Source of the DNA: Streptomyces cyaneochromogenes
GTDB lineage: Bacteria; Actinomycetota; Actinomycetes; Streptomycetales; Streptomycetaceae
Assembly: GCF_003963535.1 (NCBI RefSeq)
Contig: NZ_CP034539.1
Span: forward strand, 2,666,001-2,730,000
Reading direction: 5' to 3'
DNA: 64,000 nucleotides
Shown piece after piece: positions 7,943-16,172 of this stretch (its first letter is position 1; every line of letters begins with the position of its first letter). The translations under genes and the position numbers were made by a program. The notes beneath the pieces are model-generated. The model saw nothing but the letters and a program-made list of their open reading frames with translations. It ran no database searches and was not told the DNA's origin.

Positions 7943-8535
7943 CCGTCCAGCACCATCGACAGGTACTGCCGGGCGATCTCCTCCGGGCTGTGCTGCCCGC
8001 CGGGCCGGTACCAGGACGCGGCGACCCACACCGTGTCCCGCACGAACCGGTAGGTGAGCCGGACGTCGAGGTCGGAGCGGAACACCCCGGCCGCGACCCC
8101 GCGCTCCAGCGTGGACAGCCAGGCCTTCTCGAACCTGCGCTGCGACTCGGCGAGGAACGCGAACCGCTCCTGCGCCACCAGCTGTTTGTTCTCCTTCTGG
8201 TAGATCGCGACGGCGGCGCGGTGCCGGTCGATCTCCCGGAACGACTCGGTGACCAGGGCTTCGAGGGTCTCGCGGGGCCCGAGCTCGGCGCCCAGGACGG
8301 CGTCGTAGCCGCCCCAGAGCTCGTCGAGGAAGGTCCGCAGGATCTCCTCCAGCATCGACTCCTTGGAGTCGAAGTGGTAGTAGAGGCTGCCCGCGAGCAT
8401 GCCCGCGTGGTCCGCGATCTTGCGTACGGTCGTGGCGTTGTAGCCCTGCTCGGCGAAGACCTCGGCGGCGGTGTCGAGGAGTTCGCGCCGCCTGGCGGCT
8501 GCGGCGGTCACCTGGGGCTTCTTCTTGGTCGGCAC
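7924..8535 (-). CDS. kstR2: TetR-family repressor, KstR2-like
   Basis: This 203-residue TetR regulator starts at GTG. The N-terminal helix-turn-helix reads TVRKIADHAG, then LAGSLYYHFDSKE. Several stretches resemble mycobacterial KstR2 closely, including the VYRF/TYRFVRDTVWV region and WYRPGG near the C-terminus. KstR2 is released from DNA by a steroid-derived CoA thioester (HIP-CoA) and controls the C/D-ring genes. Here it lies inside the cluster it is expected to control, between the IpdF-like SDR and the thiolase. Two palindromes that fit the KstR2 motif flank the cluster genes, so autoregulation is likely. Confidence 0.82.
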   Translation of the reverse strand: MPTKKKPQVTAAAARRRELLDTAAEVFAEQGYNATTVRKIADHAGMLAGSLYYHFDSKESMLEEILRTFLDELWGGYDAVLGAELGPRETLEALVTESFREIDRHRAAVAIYQKENKQLVAQERFAFLAESQRRFEKAWLSTLERGVAAGVFRSDLDVRLTYRFVRDTVWVAASWYRPGGQHSPEEIARQYLSMVLDGIAVRT

Positions 8536-8574
8536 GGGTCCATTGTCGTCCTGGGCGTGGGGGCGGCCGTCGTC

Positions 8575-9357
8575 CTAGGCATGCTGGCTGCTGACGGAGA
8601 CGATCTCGCCGGTCATGTACGACGAGTAGCCCGACGCCAGGAAGACGATCACGTTGGCCACCTCCCAGGGCTCGGCGTACCGCCCGAAGGCCTCGCGGGC
8701 GGTGAGCTCCTCCAGCAGCTCGGGGGTCGTCACCTTCGCCAGGTGCGGGTGCATGGCGAGGCTCGGCGCCACCGCGTTGACCCGCACCCCGTACTCGGCG
8801 GCCTCGACCGCGGCGCACCGGGTCAGCGCCATCACGCCGGCCTTCGCCGCGGCGTAGTGCGCCTGCCCTGCCTGGGCGCGCCAGCCGACGACGGAGGCGT
8901 TGTTGACGATCACGCCGCCGGTGTCGCGCATCCGGCGCAGGGCGGCCCGGGTGCATCTGAAGGTGCCGTTCAAGGTCACGTCGAGGACCTTCGACCACTG
9001 CTCGTCGGTCATGTCGACGAGGGGCGAAGTCCCGCCGAGGCCCGCGTTGTTGACGACCACGTCCAGTCGGCCGTGCTCCTGCACGGCGGTGTCGAAGAGG
9101 GCCCGCACCTGCGTCTCGTCGGTGACATCGCACACCGCGGACGTCACCGCGCCCCCGAACTCCCGGGCCAGCTCGGCCTCGTGCTCCTTCAGCCGCCGCG
9201 CGTGGGCGTCGCTGACCAGCACGCGGGCGCCCTCCTCCAGGAGGCGGCGGGCGGTGGCGCCGCCGATGCCCGCGCCGGCCGCGGCGGTGACGACGGCGGT
9301 GCGCCCGCGGAGCAGTCCGTGCCCGGGAACGTACGTCGGCGCCTCGACGTTTGTCAT
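8575..9357 (-). CDS. ipdF: SDR-family dehydrogenase, IpdF-like
   Basis: This 260-residue short-chain dehydrogenase has its nucleotide-binding motif at about 25-33 (TAAAGAGIG), NNAG at 103-106 and catalytic Tyr168/Lys172. IpdF of mycobacteria oxidises the 5-hydroxyl of an indane-carboxyl-CoA intermediate. The assignment rests on family and on its position next to kstR2 and divergent from a FadE30-like gene. The ATG at 9357 has no clear ribosome-binding site. A KstR2-like operator begins only 15 bp upstream, so the transcript may be leaderless or very short-leadered. Confidence 0.75.
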   Translation of the reverse strand: MTNVEAPTYVPGHGLLRGRTAVVTAAAGAGIGGATARRLLEEGARVLVSDAHARRLKEHEAELAREFGGAVTSAVCDVTDETQVRALFDTAVQEHGRLDVVVNNAGLGGTSPLVDMTDEQWSKVLDVTLNGTFRCTRAALRRMRDTGGVIVNNASVVGWRAQAGQAHYAAAKAGVMALTRCAAVEAAEYGVRVNAVAPSLAMHPHLAKVTTPELLEELTAREAFGRYAEPWEVANVIVFLASGYSSYMTGEIVSVSSQHA

Positions 9358-9371
9358 GGCAGCACGCTAAC

Positions 9372-9389
9372 CTACCAAACACTTGTTAG
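9372..9389. promoter_or_regulatory. KstR2-like operator
   Basis: CTACCAAACACTTGTTAG lies in the 60-bp gap between the divergent ipdF-like and acyl-CoA dehydrogenase genes. Its outer arms (CTA/TAG) and inner CAA/TTG are complementary. The central 14 bases ACCAAACACTTGTT match AnCAAGnnCTTGnT with one mismatch. It resembles the site at 3227-3240, at the other divergent promoter of the cluster. Confidence 0.68.
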
Positions 9390-9417
9390 GGAAGACTCGC
9401 AGGGAGGGAGGACGACA

Positions 9418-10557
9418 GTGGACCTCACCCACTCCGCCGCCGACGAGGCGTTCCGCGCCGAGGCCCGGGCCTGGCTGCGCGCGCATGTGCCGCCCGACCC
9501 GCTTCCCTCCCTGGAGACCGAGGCGGGCTTCGCGGCGCACCGGGCCTGGGAGGCCCGGCTCGCCGCCGACCACTGGTCGGTGGTGAACTGGCCGGCGGCG
9601 TACGGCGGCCGGGACGCCACGCTCGTGCGGTGGCTGCTGTTCGAGGAGGAGTACTGGGCGGCGGACGCGCCGGGACGCGTCAACCAGAACGGCGTCGGCC
9701 TCCTCGCCCCGACCCTCTTCGAGTACGGCACCGAGGAGCAACGCGCGCGCGTGCTGCCGTCCATGGCCACCGGCGAGGTGGTCTGGGCGCAGGCGTGGTC
9801 GGAGCCGGAGGCGGGCTCGGATCTGGCCTCGCTGAGGTCGAGGGCGGTTCGCAGGGACGGCGGCTGGCTGCTGTCCGGCCAGAAGACCTGGTCCTCGCGC
9901 GCCGCCTTCGCCGACCGCGCGTTCGGCCTGTTCCGCACCGACCCGGACCGGCCCAAGCCCCACCAGGGCCTGACGTACCTGATGTTCGACCTGCGCGCCC
10001 CCGGTGTCACAGTCCGCCCCATCGCCCGCCTCGACGGGAAACCCGCGTTCGCCGAGCTGTTCCTGGACGAGGTGTTCGTACCGGACGAGGACGTGATCGG
10101 CGAGCCGGGCCAGGGCTGGCGGATCGCGATGTCGACGGCGGGCAACGAACGCGGCCTGATGCTGCGCTCCCCCGGCCGCTTCCTCGCGAGCGCGGATCGC
10201 CTGACGCACCTCTGGCACACCCGGGGCAGCCCGCAGAGCACACGGCACCGCGTGGCCGACGCCCTGATCGGCGCCCGGGCGTACCAGCTCTTCACCTATG
10301 CCGCCGCCTCCCGCTTCCTGGACGGCGAGTCGATCGGCCCGGAGTCCAGCCTGAACAAGGTCTTCTGGTCGGAGTACGACATCGCGCTGCACGAGACGGC
10401 CCTCGATCTCCTGGGCGTCGAGGGCGAGCTGGCCGACACCGACTGGTCCGAGCGCTACGTCTTCTCCCTCGCCGGCCCCATCTACGCGGGCACGAACGAG
10501 ATCCAGCGCGACATCATCGCCGAGCGGCTGCTCGGCCTGCCGAAGGGGCGACGCTGA
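9418..10557 (+). CDS. fadE30: Acyl-CoA dehydrogenase (FadE30-like)
   Basis: This 379-residue FAD-dependent acyl-CoA dehydrogenase starts at the GTG at 9418 behind GGGAGGGAGGA. Family features are WAQAWSEPEAGSD, the LSGQKTWSS substrate region and a C-terminal YAGTNEIQRDIIAERLLG. It should introduce a double bond into a ring-derived acyl-CoA. In mycobacteria FadE30 acts on a hydroxylated indane-carboxyl-CoA, and its gene lies next to ipdF as here. Its stop overlaps the next dehydrogenase start by one base (TGATG), which suggests the two form a heteromeric enzyme. Confidence 0.78.
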   Translation: MDLTHSAADEAFRAEARAWLRAHVPPDPLPSLETEAGFAAHRAWEARLAADHWSVVNWPAAYGGRDATLVRWLLFEEEYWAADAPGRVNQNGVGLLAPTLFEYGTEEQRARVLPSMATGEVVWAQAWSEPEAGSDLASLRSRAVRRDGGWLLSGQKTWSSRAAFADRAFGLFRTDPDRPKPHQGLTYLMFDLRAPGVTVRPIARLDGKPAFAELFLDEVFVPDEDVIGEPGQGWRIAMSTAGNERGLMLRSPGRFLASADRLTHLWHTRGSPQSTRHRVADALIGARAYQLFTYAAASRFLDGESIGPESSLNKVFWSEYDIALHETALDLLGVEGELADTDWSERYVFSLAGPIYAGTNEIQRDIIAERLLGLPKGRR

Positions 10558-11552
10558 TGAGGTTCCTCCTCGACGCCGAGCAGCGGGCCTTCGCCGACTC
10601 GCTGGACGCGATGCTGACGGCGGCGGACACGCCGTCGGTCGTGCGGGAGTGGAGCCGGGGCGAGCATGCCGGTGGCCGTGCGCTGTGGTCCCGTATCGCG
10701 CAGGCCGGAGTCTTCGCGCTGGCCGTTCCCGAGGCTTACGAGGGACTGGGCCCGCGGCCCGTCGAACTCGCCGTCGCCTTCGTGGAGTTGGGGCGGCACG
10801 CGGTGCCGGGGCCACTGGTGGAGACGGTCACCGCCGCGGCCCTGCTCGCCGGTCTGCCGGACCCCGGCGCGGCCAAGCGGCTCCTTCCGGCGCTGGCGAC
10901 GGGCGAGGCGATGGCGACGCTGGCGTGGACGGCGCCGTACGCCCTGGACGGCGACGCGGCCACCACCCACCTCGCGCTGACCCCGCACGGCCTGTACCTC
11001 TCCCCCGGCCACGGCCCGGTGCGGCCCTCTCTGGACCCGGCCCGCCGCCTCACGCCCCTCGATCCCGGCGGCGAGCTCCTCAGCCCCGACCCGCCCACCG
11101 CGCAGGCCCTCGCCCACGCCCGCCTGACCACCGCCGCCCAGGCCCTCGGCGTGGGCCTCGCGCTGCTCGACAGGACGGTCGCCCACGTCCGGCGGCGGAC
11201 CCAGTTCGGCGTGCCCATAGGCTCGTTCCAGGCGGTCAAACATCGGCTCGCCGACGCGAAGGTCGCCCTGGAGTTCGCCCGGCCCCTCGTCCTCGGCGCC
11301 GCGCTCACCATGGACCCGGCCGACATAGCCGCCGCCAAGGTCACCGCCTGCGAGGCCGCGTACACGACCGCCCGTACTGCACTCCAGGCGCACGGCGCGA
11401 TCGGCTACACGGCGGAGTACGACCTGTCGCTCTGGCTCACCAAGGCCCGCGCCCTGCGCACCGCCTGGGGCGGCCCGGACGCCTGCAGGGCCGAGGTGCT
11501 CGGCGCCGCCCGGCCAGGGCAGGACCGTGTCAGTGGTGATCGCCGCTGGTGA
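10557..11552 (+). CDS. Acyl-CoA dehydrogenase, small partner subunit
   Basis: This 331-residue acyl-CoA dehydrogenase-like protein is shorter and more divergent than its neighbour. It has the C-terminal fold (RRRTQFGVPIGSFQAVKHRLAD, then QAHGAIGYTAEYD). It starts inside the stop of the preceding gene. Steroid-degrading actinobacteria have alpha2-beta2 acyl-CoA dehydrogenases in which two unlike subunits share the active site, and this pair has that look. The N-terminal domain lacks a clear SEPxAGSD-type motif, so it may depend on its partner. The last 23 bases overlap the 3' end of the convergent cytochrome b gene. Confidence 0.75.
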   Translation: MRFLLDAEQRAFADSLDAMLTAADTPSVVREWSRGEHAGGRALWSRIAQAGVFALAVPEAYEGLGPRPVELAVAFVELGRHAVPGPLVETVTAAALLAGLPDPGAAKRLLPALATGEAMATLAWTAPYALDGDAATTHLALTPHGLYLSPGHGPVRPSLDPARRLTPLDPGGELLSPDPPTAQALAHARLTTAAQALGVGLALLDRTVAHVRRRTQFGVPIGSFQAVKHRLADAKVALEFARPLVLGAALTMDPADIAAAKVTACEAAYTTARTALQAHGAIGYTAEYDLSLWLTKARALRTAWGGPDACRAEVLGAARPGQDRVSGDRRW

Positions 11553-13176
11553 CCTCGCGGTACTCCTCCACCGTCGGCTTGGTGATCCGCGAACGAGGCC
11601 CGAACATCGCCCGCGCCAGCCGGGCCCGCACCCGCTGGGTCCGGCGGACCCGGCGCCGGACGCCGTTCGCGTCGACGAGCGGACCGACCTCGTACGGCGG
11701 ATGCTCCTCGTGCTGGGTGAGGGTGAACAGCTGCCCCTGGGAGAGGGGTTCGTGGACCTCGATGAACTTCCCCTGCGGGAGCCGCTTGATGGTGCCCGTC
11801 TCCCTGCCGTGCAGCACCTTGGCCCGGTCCCGGCGCTGCAGCCCGAGGCAGATCCGCTTGGTCACCATGTAGGTGACGACCGGCACGACGAAGACCGCGA
11901 TCCGCACGAACCACGTGATCAGGTTGATGGACAGATGCAGATGCGTGGCCACGATGTCGTTGCCGCCACCGATCAGCAGCACCGCGTACAGACTCAGCCA
12001 GGCAGCGCCGAGGCCGGTGCGCACGGGCATGTTGCGCGGCCGGTCGAGGATGTGGTGCTCCCGTTTGTCGCCGGTGATCCACGCCTCGAGGAACGGATAC
12101 ACGCCGAGTGCGAGCAGGATCAGCGGGAAGAGGGAGAAGGGGATGAAGACGCCCGGTTCCAGGGTGTGGCCCCAGGCGTTGATCTCCCATCCCGGCATCA
12201 CCCGGATCAGACCCTCGGAGAAGCCCAGGTACCAGTCGGGCTGGGCACCCGTGGTCACCAGGTCCGGACGGTAGGGCCCGAACGCCCACACGGGGTTGAT
12301 GCTGGCGATGCCGCCCATGACCGCCAGCACGCCGAAGACCAGGAAGAAGAAGCCGCCCGCCTTGGCCATGTACACCGGCAGGAAGGGCATGCCGACGACC
12401 GTCTTCTGGTCGCGGCCGGGGCCCGGGTACTGCGTGTGCTTGTGGTAGAAGACCAGGATCAGATGGGCGACCACCAGGCCCAGCATGATCCCGGGCAGCA
12501 GCAGGATGTGGATCGGATAGAGCCGGGCGATGAAGTCCTCCCCGGGGAACTCCCCGCCGAAGAGGAAGAACGCCACGTACGTCCCGACGATCGGGATCGA
12601 CAGGATCGCGCCGTGGGCGAACCGCAGGCCGGTGCCGGACAGCAGGTCGTCGGGGAGGGAGTAGCCGGTCAGGCCGGTGATGATGCCGAGCATCAGCAGG
12701 GACCAGCCGAACACCCAGTTGATCTCGCGCGGCTTGCGGAAGGCCCCGGTGAAGAACACCCGCATCATGTGCACGAGCATCCCGGTGACGAAGACCAGCG
12801 CCGCCCAGTGGTGGATCTGGCGTATGAGCAGCCCGCCGCGCACGTCGAAGCTGATGTCGAGCGTGGACTCGTAGGCCCTGGTCATCAGGACGCCGTTGAG
12901 GGGTTCGTAGGTGCCGTTGTAGACGACCTCGTTGGTGCTCGGGTCGAAGAACAGGGTGAGATAGACGCCGGTGAGGATCAGGACGAGAAAGCTGTAGAGG
13001 CAGACCTCGCCCAGCATGAAGGACCAGTGGTCCGGAAAGACCTTGCGCATATTGGCCTTGGCCAGCGCATAGATCCCCAGCCGTCCGTCGGCCCAGTCGG
13101 CGATCCTCTCGCCCTTCGCGGGCGGGGCGGCCCGCCCGGCCACCGCTTCCTCGTTCCCCGATCGTGCGCCGTCCAT
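11530..13176 (-). CDS. Cytochrome b of a bc-type complex (QcrB paralog), stand-alone
   Basis: This 548-residue membrane protein starts at 13176 behind GGAGGCGACG. It has about nine hydrophobic segments and the paired-histidine helices of cytochrome b (RQIHHWAALVFVTGMLVH and the later IPIVGTYVAFF and LYPIHILLLPGIMLGLVVAH). It carries the quinol-site motif PDWY and the long C-terminal tail typical of actinobacterial QcrB. It should bind two b haems and take part in menaquinol oxidation. No Rieske, cytochrome c or oxidase genes are near, so this is probably a second copy outside qcrCAB. Its partners are unknown. The upstream VWA gene is on the same strand, 121 bp away. Confidence 0.85.
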   Translation of the reverse strand: MDGARSGNEEAVAGRAAPPAKGERIADWADGRLGIYALAKANMRKVFPDHWSFMLGEVCLYSFLVLILTGVYLTLFFDPSTNEVVYNGTYEPLNGVLMTRAYESTLDISFDVRGGLLIRQIHHWAALVFVTGMLVHMMRVFFTGAFRKPREINWVFGWSLLMLGIITGLTGYSLPDDLLSGTGLRFAHGAILSIPIVGTYVAFFLFGGEFPGEDFIARLYPIHILLLPGIMLGLVVAHLILVFYHKHTQYPGPGRDQKTVVGMPFLPVYMAKAGGFFFLVFGVLAVMGGIASINPVWAFGPYRPDLVTTGAQPDWYLGFSEGLIRVMPGWEINAWGHTLEPGVFIPFSLFPLILLALGVYPFLEAWITGDKREHHILDRPRNMPVRTGLGAAWLSLYAVLLIGGGNDIVATHLHLSINLITWFVRIAVFVVPVVTYMVTKRICLGLQRRDRAKVLHGRETGTIKRLPQGKFIEVHEPLSQGQLFTLTQHEEHPPYEVGPLVDANGVRRRVRRTQRVRARLARAMFGPRSRITKPTVEEYREVTSGDHH

Positions 13177-13296
13177 ACGCCGTCGCCTCCCCGTCGGATC
13201 AACCACAGGGTTACACGGCCGTACCGCCCAAGCCAACGGGGCGAGCAACCGGGTGAGCGAGTGCCGCGAGCCCTCCGGGCCGGCGACCGTGCGCCG

Positions 13297-14019
13297 CTAC
13301 CCCCGTACGATCCCCTGCGCCCGCGCCGCCACCAGCCACTTCGGGAACTCGCCGACGAGCCGGTCGTACAACTCGGCGTCGGACACCTTCCGCGGCTCCG
13401 CGCCGACGTGGAAGAAGCCGGCGTTGTCGACGACCCGCTTGTCCGGGACGGACAGGTCGTCGAGCTTGCGCAGGTAGTCGAACTGCTTGCTTTCCGGGTC
13501 GCCGAAGCCGATGAACTGCCAGAACAGCGGGAGGCGGGCCGCCTTGCACAGGTAGCGTTCCGCGGCGAGCTTGTTGATGGGGCCGCCGTCGGTCTGGAAG
13601 ACGACCAGGGCGGGGTCCGTCGACCCGCTGTCGAGGTAGTGGTCGATGACGGCGTCCATGGCCAGGTGGTAGCTGGTCTTGCCCATGTGCCCGAGGCCGG
13701 CCACGATCCGCTCGATGCGCCCCCGGTGGTCGGCCAGCGCGATCTCCGTCTGCGCGTCGACGTCGGTCGAGAAGAACACCACCGGCACGGTCCCGTCGTC
13801 GTCGAAGTGCGCCGACAGCCCGAGCACCCGGTCGGCGAGCGCCTGCACGCTGCCGTCCTTGTAGTACGGCTTCATCGAGCCGGAGTAGTCCACGACCAGG
13901 TAGACCGCGGCTCGCGCCCCGTCCAGTCCGTGCTTGCGCAGCGACACCCCGGCGGTTTTGTACAGGCTGACCAGCGCGGGCGCGGTCTCCTCGACTTTGC
14001 TGAGACTGATCGCTGCCAT
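13297..14019 (-). CDS. VWA-domain protein, TerY-like
   Basis: This 240-residue cytoplasmic protein starts at 14019 behind GGGGGAGACAG. It is a single von Willebrand factor A domain with the metal-ion site DYSGS (residues 44-48) and a later FQTDGG. The family includes TerY and TerF of tellurite and stress-response clusters and binds protein partners through the metal. No other ter genes are visible here. The order VWA then cytochrome b on the same strand gives no clear functional link. Confidence 0.75.
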   Translation of the reverse strand: MAAISLSKVEETAPALVSLYKTAGVSLRKHGLDGARAAVYLVVDYSGSMKPYYKDGSVQALADRVLGLSAHFDDDGTVPVVFFSTDVDAQTEIALADHRGRIERIVAGLGHMGKTSYHLAMDAVIDHYLDSGSTDPALVVFQTDGGPINKLAAERYLCKAARLPLFWQFIGFGDPESKQFDYLRKLDDLSVPDKRVVDNAGFFHVGAEPRKVSDAELYDRLVGEFPKWLVAARAQGIVRG

Positions 14020-14165
14020 ACTGTCTCCCCCTCGCGCATCCCACTGGGTGCCGAGGTTACGACACCGCGGACCCACCTCTCCCTGTGTCCACAGGTGTTC
14101 GCTATTTTGTTCGCCGCCGCCCCCACCGGCTCACCGTTCGTCCAGTCCCCTTCGAGGAGCCGGCT

Positions 14166-15131
14166 GTGGAGCCCGAGTCCACCCAGTCCGAGTCCAGCCA
14201 TTCCCAGTCCGCCCAGCCCACGGTCACGACCTGCTATCGCCACCCCAAGGTCGAGTCCCACGTCCGCTGCACCCGCTGCGACCGGTACATCTGCCCGGAC
14301 TGCATGCGGGAGGCGTCCGTCGGCCACCAGTGCGTGGAGTGCGTGAAGGAGGGCGCGCGGTCGGTGCGGCAGGCCCGGACGCTCGTCGGCGGGCGGATCG
14401 CCGCGACGCCGCTCGTGACCTCCGTACTCATCGGGCTCAACGTCCTCGCCTACCTGGCCGAGGTGGTGCGCCCGGAGATCCTGGACCGGTTCTCGATGCT
14501 CGGCGCCCGGCTGGCCGGGCCGGACGGCTACTACGTCTACGCGCCCGGGCACCCGTCGGACCTGCACGCCGAGGGCGTGGTCGCCGGAGAGTGGGAACGG
14601 CTGCTGACCAGCGGGTTCCTTCACTCGGCGCCGACCGAGGGCACCTTCGGGGTGCTGCACATCGTGATGAACATGCTCACGCTGTGGCAGCTCGGCCGGG
14701 TCGTGGAGCCCATGCTGGGCCGGGTCCGGTACCTCGCGCTCTATCTGCTGGCCACGCTGGGCGGTTCGGTGTTCGAGCTGCTGCTCACCGACCCGCACGT
14801 GGAGTCGGTCGGCGCGTCGGGAGCGATCTTCGGTCTCGGTGCCGCCTACTACGTCCTCGCCCGCCGCATCGGCGCCGACATGCGCTCCGTCAACCGTTTC
14901 ATGGCGTTCCTGCTCCTGTGGCTGCTGCTCTCCGCGAGCATCACCTCCTGGCAGGGCCACCTCGGTGGGCTGCTGACGGGGGCCGCGGTCACGTTCGCCT
15001 ACGCGTACGCCCCGCGCGGGCCACGCCAGGCCCTGATCCAGGCGGCCGCCTGCGTGGGCGTGCTGGTGCTGCTGGCGATGGCCGCGGTCGCCAAGGCCGC
15101 GGAGCTGACCGGCGGAGGGATCGCCCAGTGA
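14166..15131 (+). CDS. Rhomboid intramembrane serine protease with N-terminal zinc finger
   Basis: This 321-residue protein starts at the GTG at 14166 (AGGAG 8 bp upstream). An earlier in-frame GTG at 14085 lacks such a site. Residues 23-59 hold a B-box-like zinc finger (Cys23, 35, 38, 43, 46, 56, 59). Six or seven membrane helices follow, with the catalytic serine in GASGAIFG (Ser218) and histidine in WQGHLGG (His265). Rhomboids cut single-pass proteins inside the membrane. The stop overlaps the start of a chitosanase with an uncleaved-looking N-terminal membrane segment (GTGA), which makes that protein a candidate substrate. That link is inference. Confidence 0.85.
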   Translation: MEPESTQSESSHSQSAQPTVTTCYRHPKVESHVRCTRCDRYICPDCMREASVGHQCVECVKEGARSVRQARTLVGGRIAATPLVTSVLIGLNVLAYLAEVVRPEILDRFSMLGARLAGPDGYYVYAPGHPSDLHAEGVVAGEWERLLTSGFLHSAPTEGTFGVLHIVMNMLTLWQLGRVVEPMLGRVRYLALYLLATLGGSVFELLLTDPHVESVGASGAIFGLGAAYYVLARRIGADMRSVNRFMAFLLLWLLLSASITSWQGHLGGLLTGAAVTFAYAYAPRGPRQALIQAAACVGVLVLLAMAAVAKAAELTGGGIAQ

Positions 15132-16036
15132 GACGTATCGGAATCCTGTTCTTCGCCGCCGTCCCGGTCGCCGTCGCGGCGGTCGTCTACTTCCTGATCC
15201 CCTCGGAGTCCGCGCAGAGCCCGGCGGAGTCCACCGTCGCGTCCGAGCAGCAGGCCGCCCTTCAGGAGGCCAAGAGCCGCGCCGAGCAGGACCGCGCGTC
15301 GGACGACGAGCTGATCGCGAGCCTGCCGAAGGGCCTCGCCGCGCCCGCGAAGAAGGAGCTCGCCCAGCAGCTCGTGTCCAGCGCCGAGAGCTCGACCGTC
15401 GACTGGCGCCGCACCTACGGCTACATCGAGGACCTCGGCGACGGCCAGGGCTACACGGCCGGCATCATCGGCTTCTGCACCGGCACCCACGACCTGCTGG
15501 ACCTGGTCGAGAACTACACCGAGGACCACCCGGACAACGGGCTCGCCCGCTATCTCCCCGCCCTGCGCAAGGTCGACGGCACCGACTCCCACGAGGGCCT
15601 GGACCCCGGTTTCACCAAGGCCTGGAAGGCGGAGTCCCGGGTGGCGGCGTTCCGCGAGGCCCAGGACGCCGAACGCGACCGCGTCTACTTCGACCCGGCG
15701 GTGCGCCTCGCCAAGCTCGACGGGCTCGGCACGCTGGGCCAGTTCGTGTACTACGACGCGATGGTCTTCCACGGCGCGGGCATCGACGCGGACGGCTTCT
15801 ACGTCCTGCGCGAGCGCGCCCTGCGCAAGGCGGACTCCCCCTCCGAGGGCGGCGCGGAGACGGCGTACCTGGACGCCTTCCTCGACGTCCGCCGGGCGGC
15901 CATGCGGGCGAAGAGGCCGGACACCGACACGACCCGTATCGACACGGCCCAGCGACGGTTCCTGAACAACGGGAACCTCCGGCTGAACACTCCGCTGGTG
16001 TGGCAGGTGTACGGGGAGACGTACAAGGTGCCCTAG
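15128..16036 (+). CDS. csn: GH46 chitosanase with N-terminal membrane segment
   Basis: This 302-residue protein starts at a GTG overlapping the rhomboid stop. Residues about 5-24 form one hydrophobic segment after MRR, with no clear signal-peptidase site behind it. A charged linker to about residue 75 follows, then a glycoside hydrolase family 46 domain. The conserved SSAESS and YGYIEDLGDGQGYTAGIIGF blocks place the general acid at Glu87 and the general base at Asp105, by comparison with Streptomyces N174 chitosanase (Glu22, Asp40). It should hydrolyse chitosan outside the cell. Most family members are freely secreted; this one looks tethered until cut. Confidence 0.85.
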   Translation: MRRIGILFFAAVPVAVAAVVYFLIPSESAQSPAESTVASEQQAALQEAKSRAEQDRASDDELIASLPKGLAAPAKKELAQQLVSSAESSTVDWRRTYGYIEDLGDGQGYTAGIIGFCTGTHDLLDLVENYTEDHPDNGLARYLPALRKVDGTDSHEGLDPGFTKAWKAESRVAAFREAQDAERDRVYFDPAVRLAKLDGLGTLGQFVYYDAMVFHGAGIDADGFYVLRERALRKADSPSEGGAETAYLDAFLDVRRAAMRAKRPDTDTTRIDTAQRRFLNNGNLRLNTPLVWQVYGETYKVP

Positions 16037-16079
16037 GGGAGCCCTGGAGGGCGTCTTCCGGACCATGCCTGAGAAAGGC

Positions 16080-16128
16080 GACGGCGCCTGCCCTTTCGTC
16101 CGGTCGGGGACAAGGGGCAGGCGCCGTC
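16080..16128. terminator. Bidirectional terminator between chitosanase and gltD
   Basis: GACGGCGCCTGCCC (16080-16093) pairs perfectly with GGGCAGGCGCCGTC (16115-16128) around a 21-base loop. It lies between the convergent chitosanase and gltD stops. There is no clear T-tract, as is usual for Streptomyces. Confidence 0.75.
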
Positions 16129-16172
16129 AGTGTTCCGTACGCCGTTGTACGGGACGTCTGTTGATCTCCGGA

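Noticed and set aside
8018..9382. Many long overlapping open frames on the opposite strand or in other frames of real genes (for example opposite gltB, dnaE, ipdF)
   Set aside because: They are a product of very high GC content. They lack family motifs and their composition is Arg/Pro/Gly-rich, as expected for shadows of true genes.
13297..14019. VWA gene as part of a tellurite-resistance (ter) cluster
   Set aside because: No other ter genes (terD, terC, terB) are visible in the surrounding sequence.
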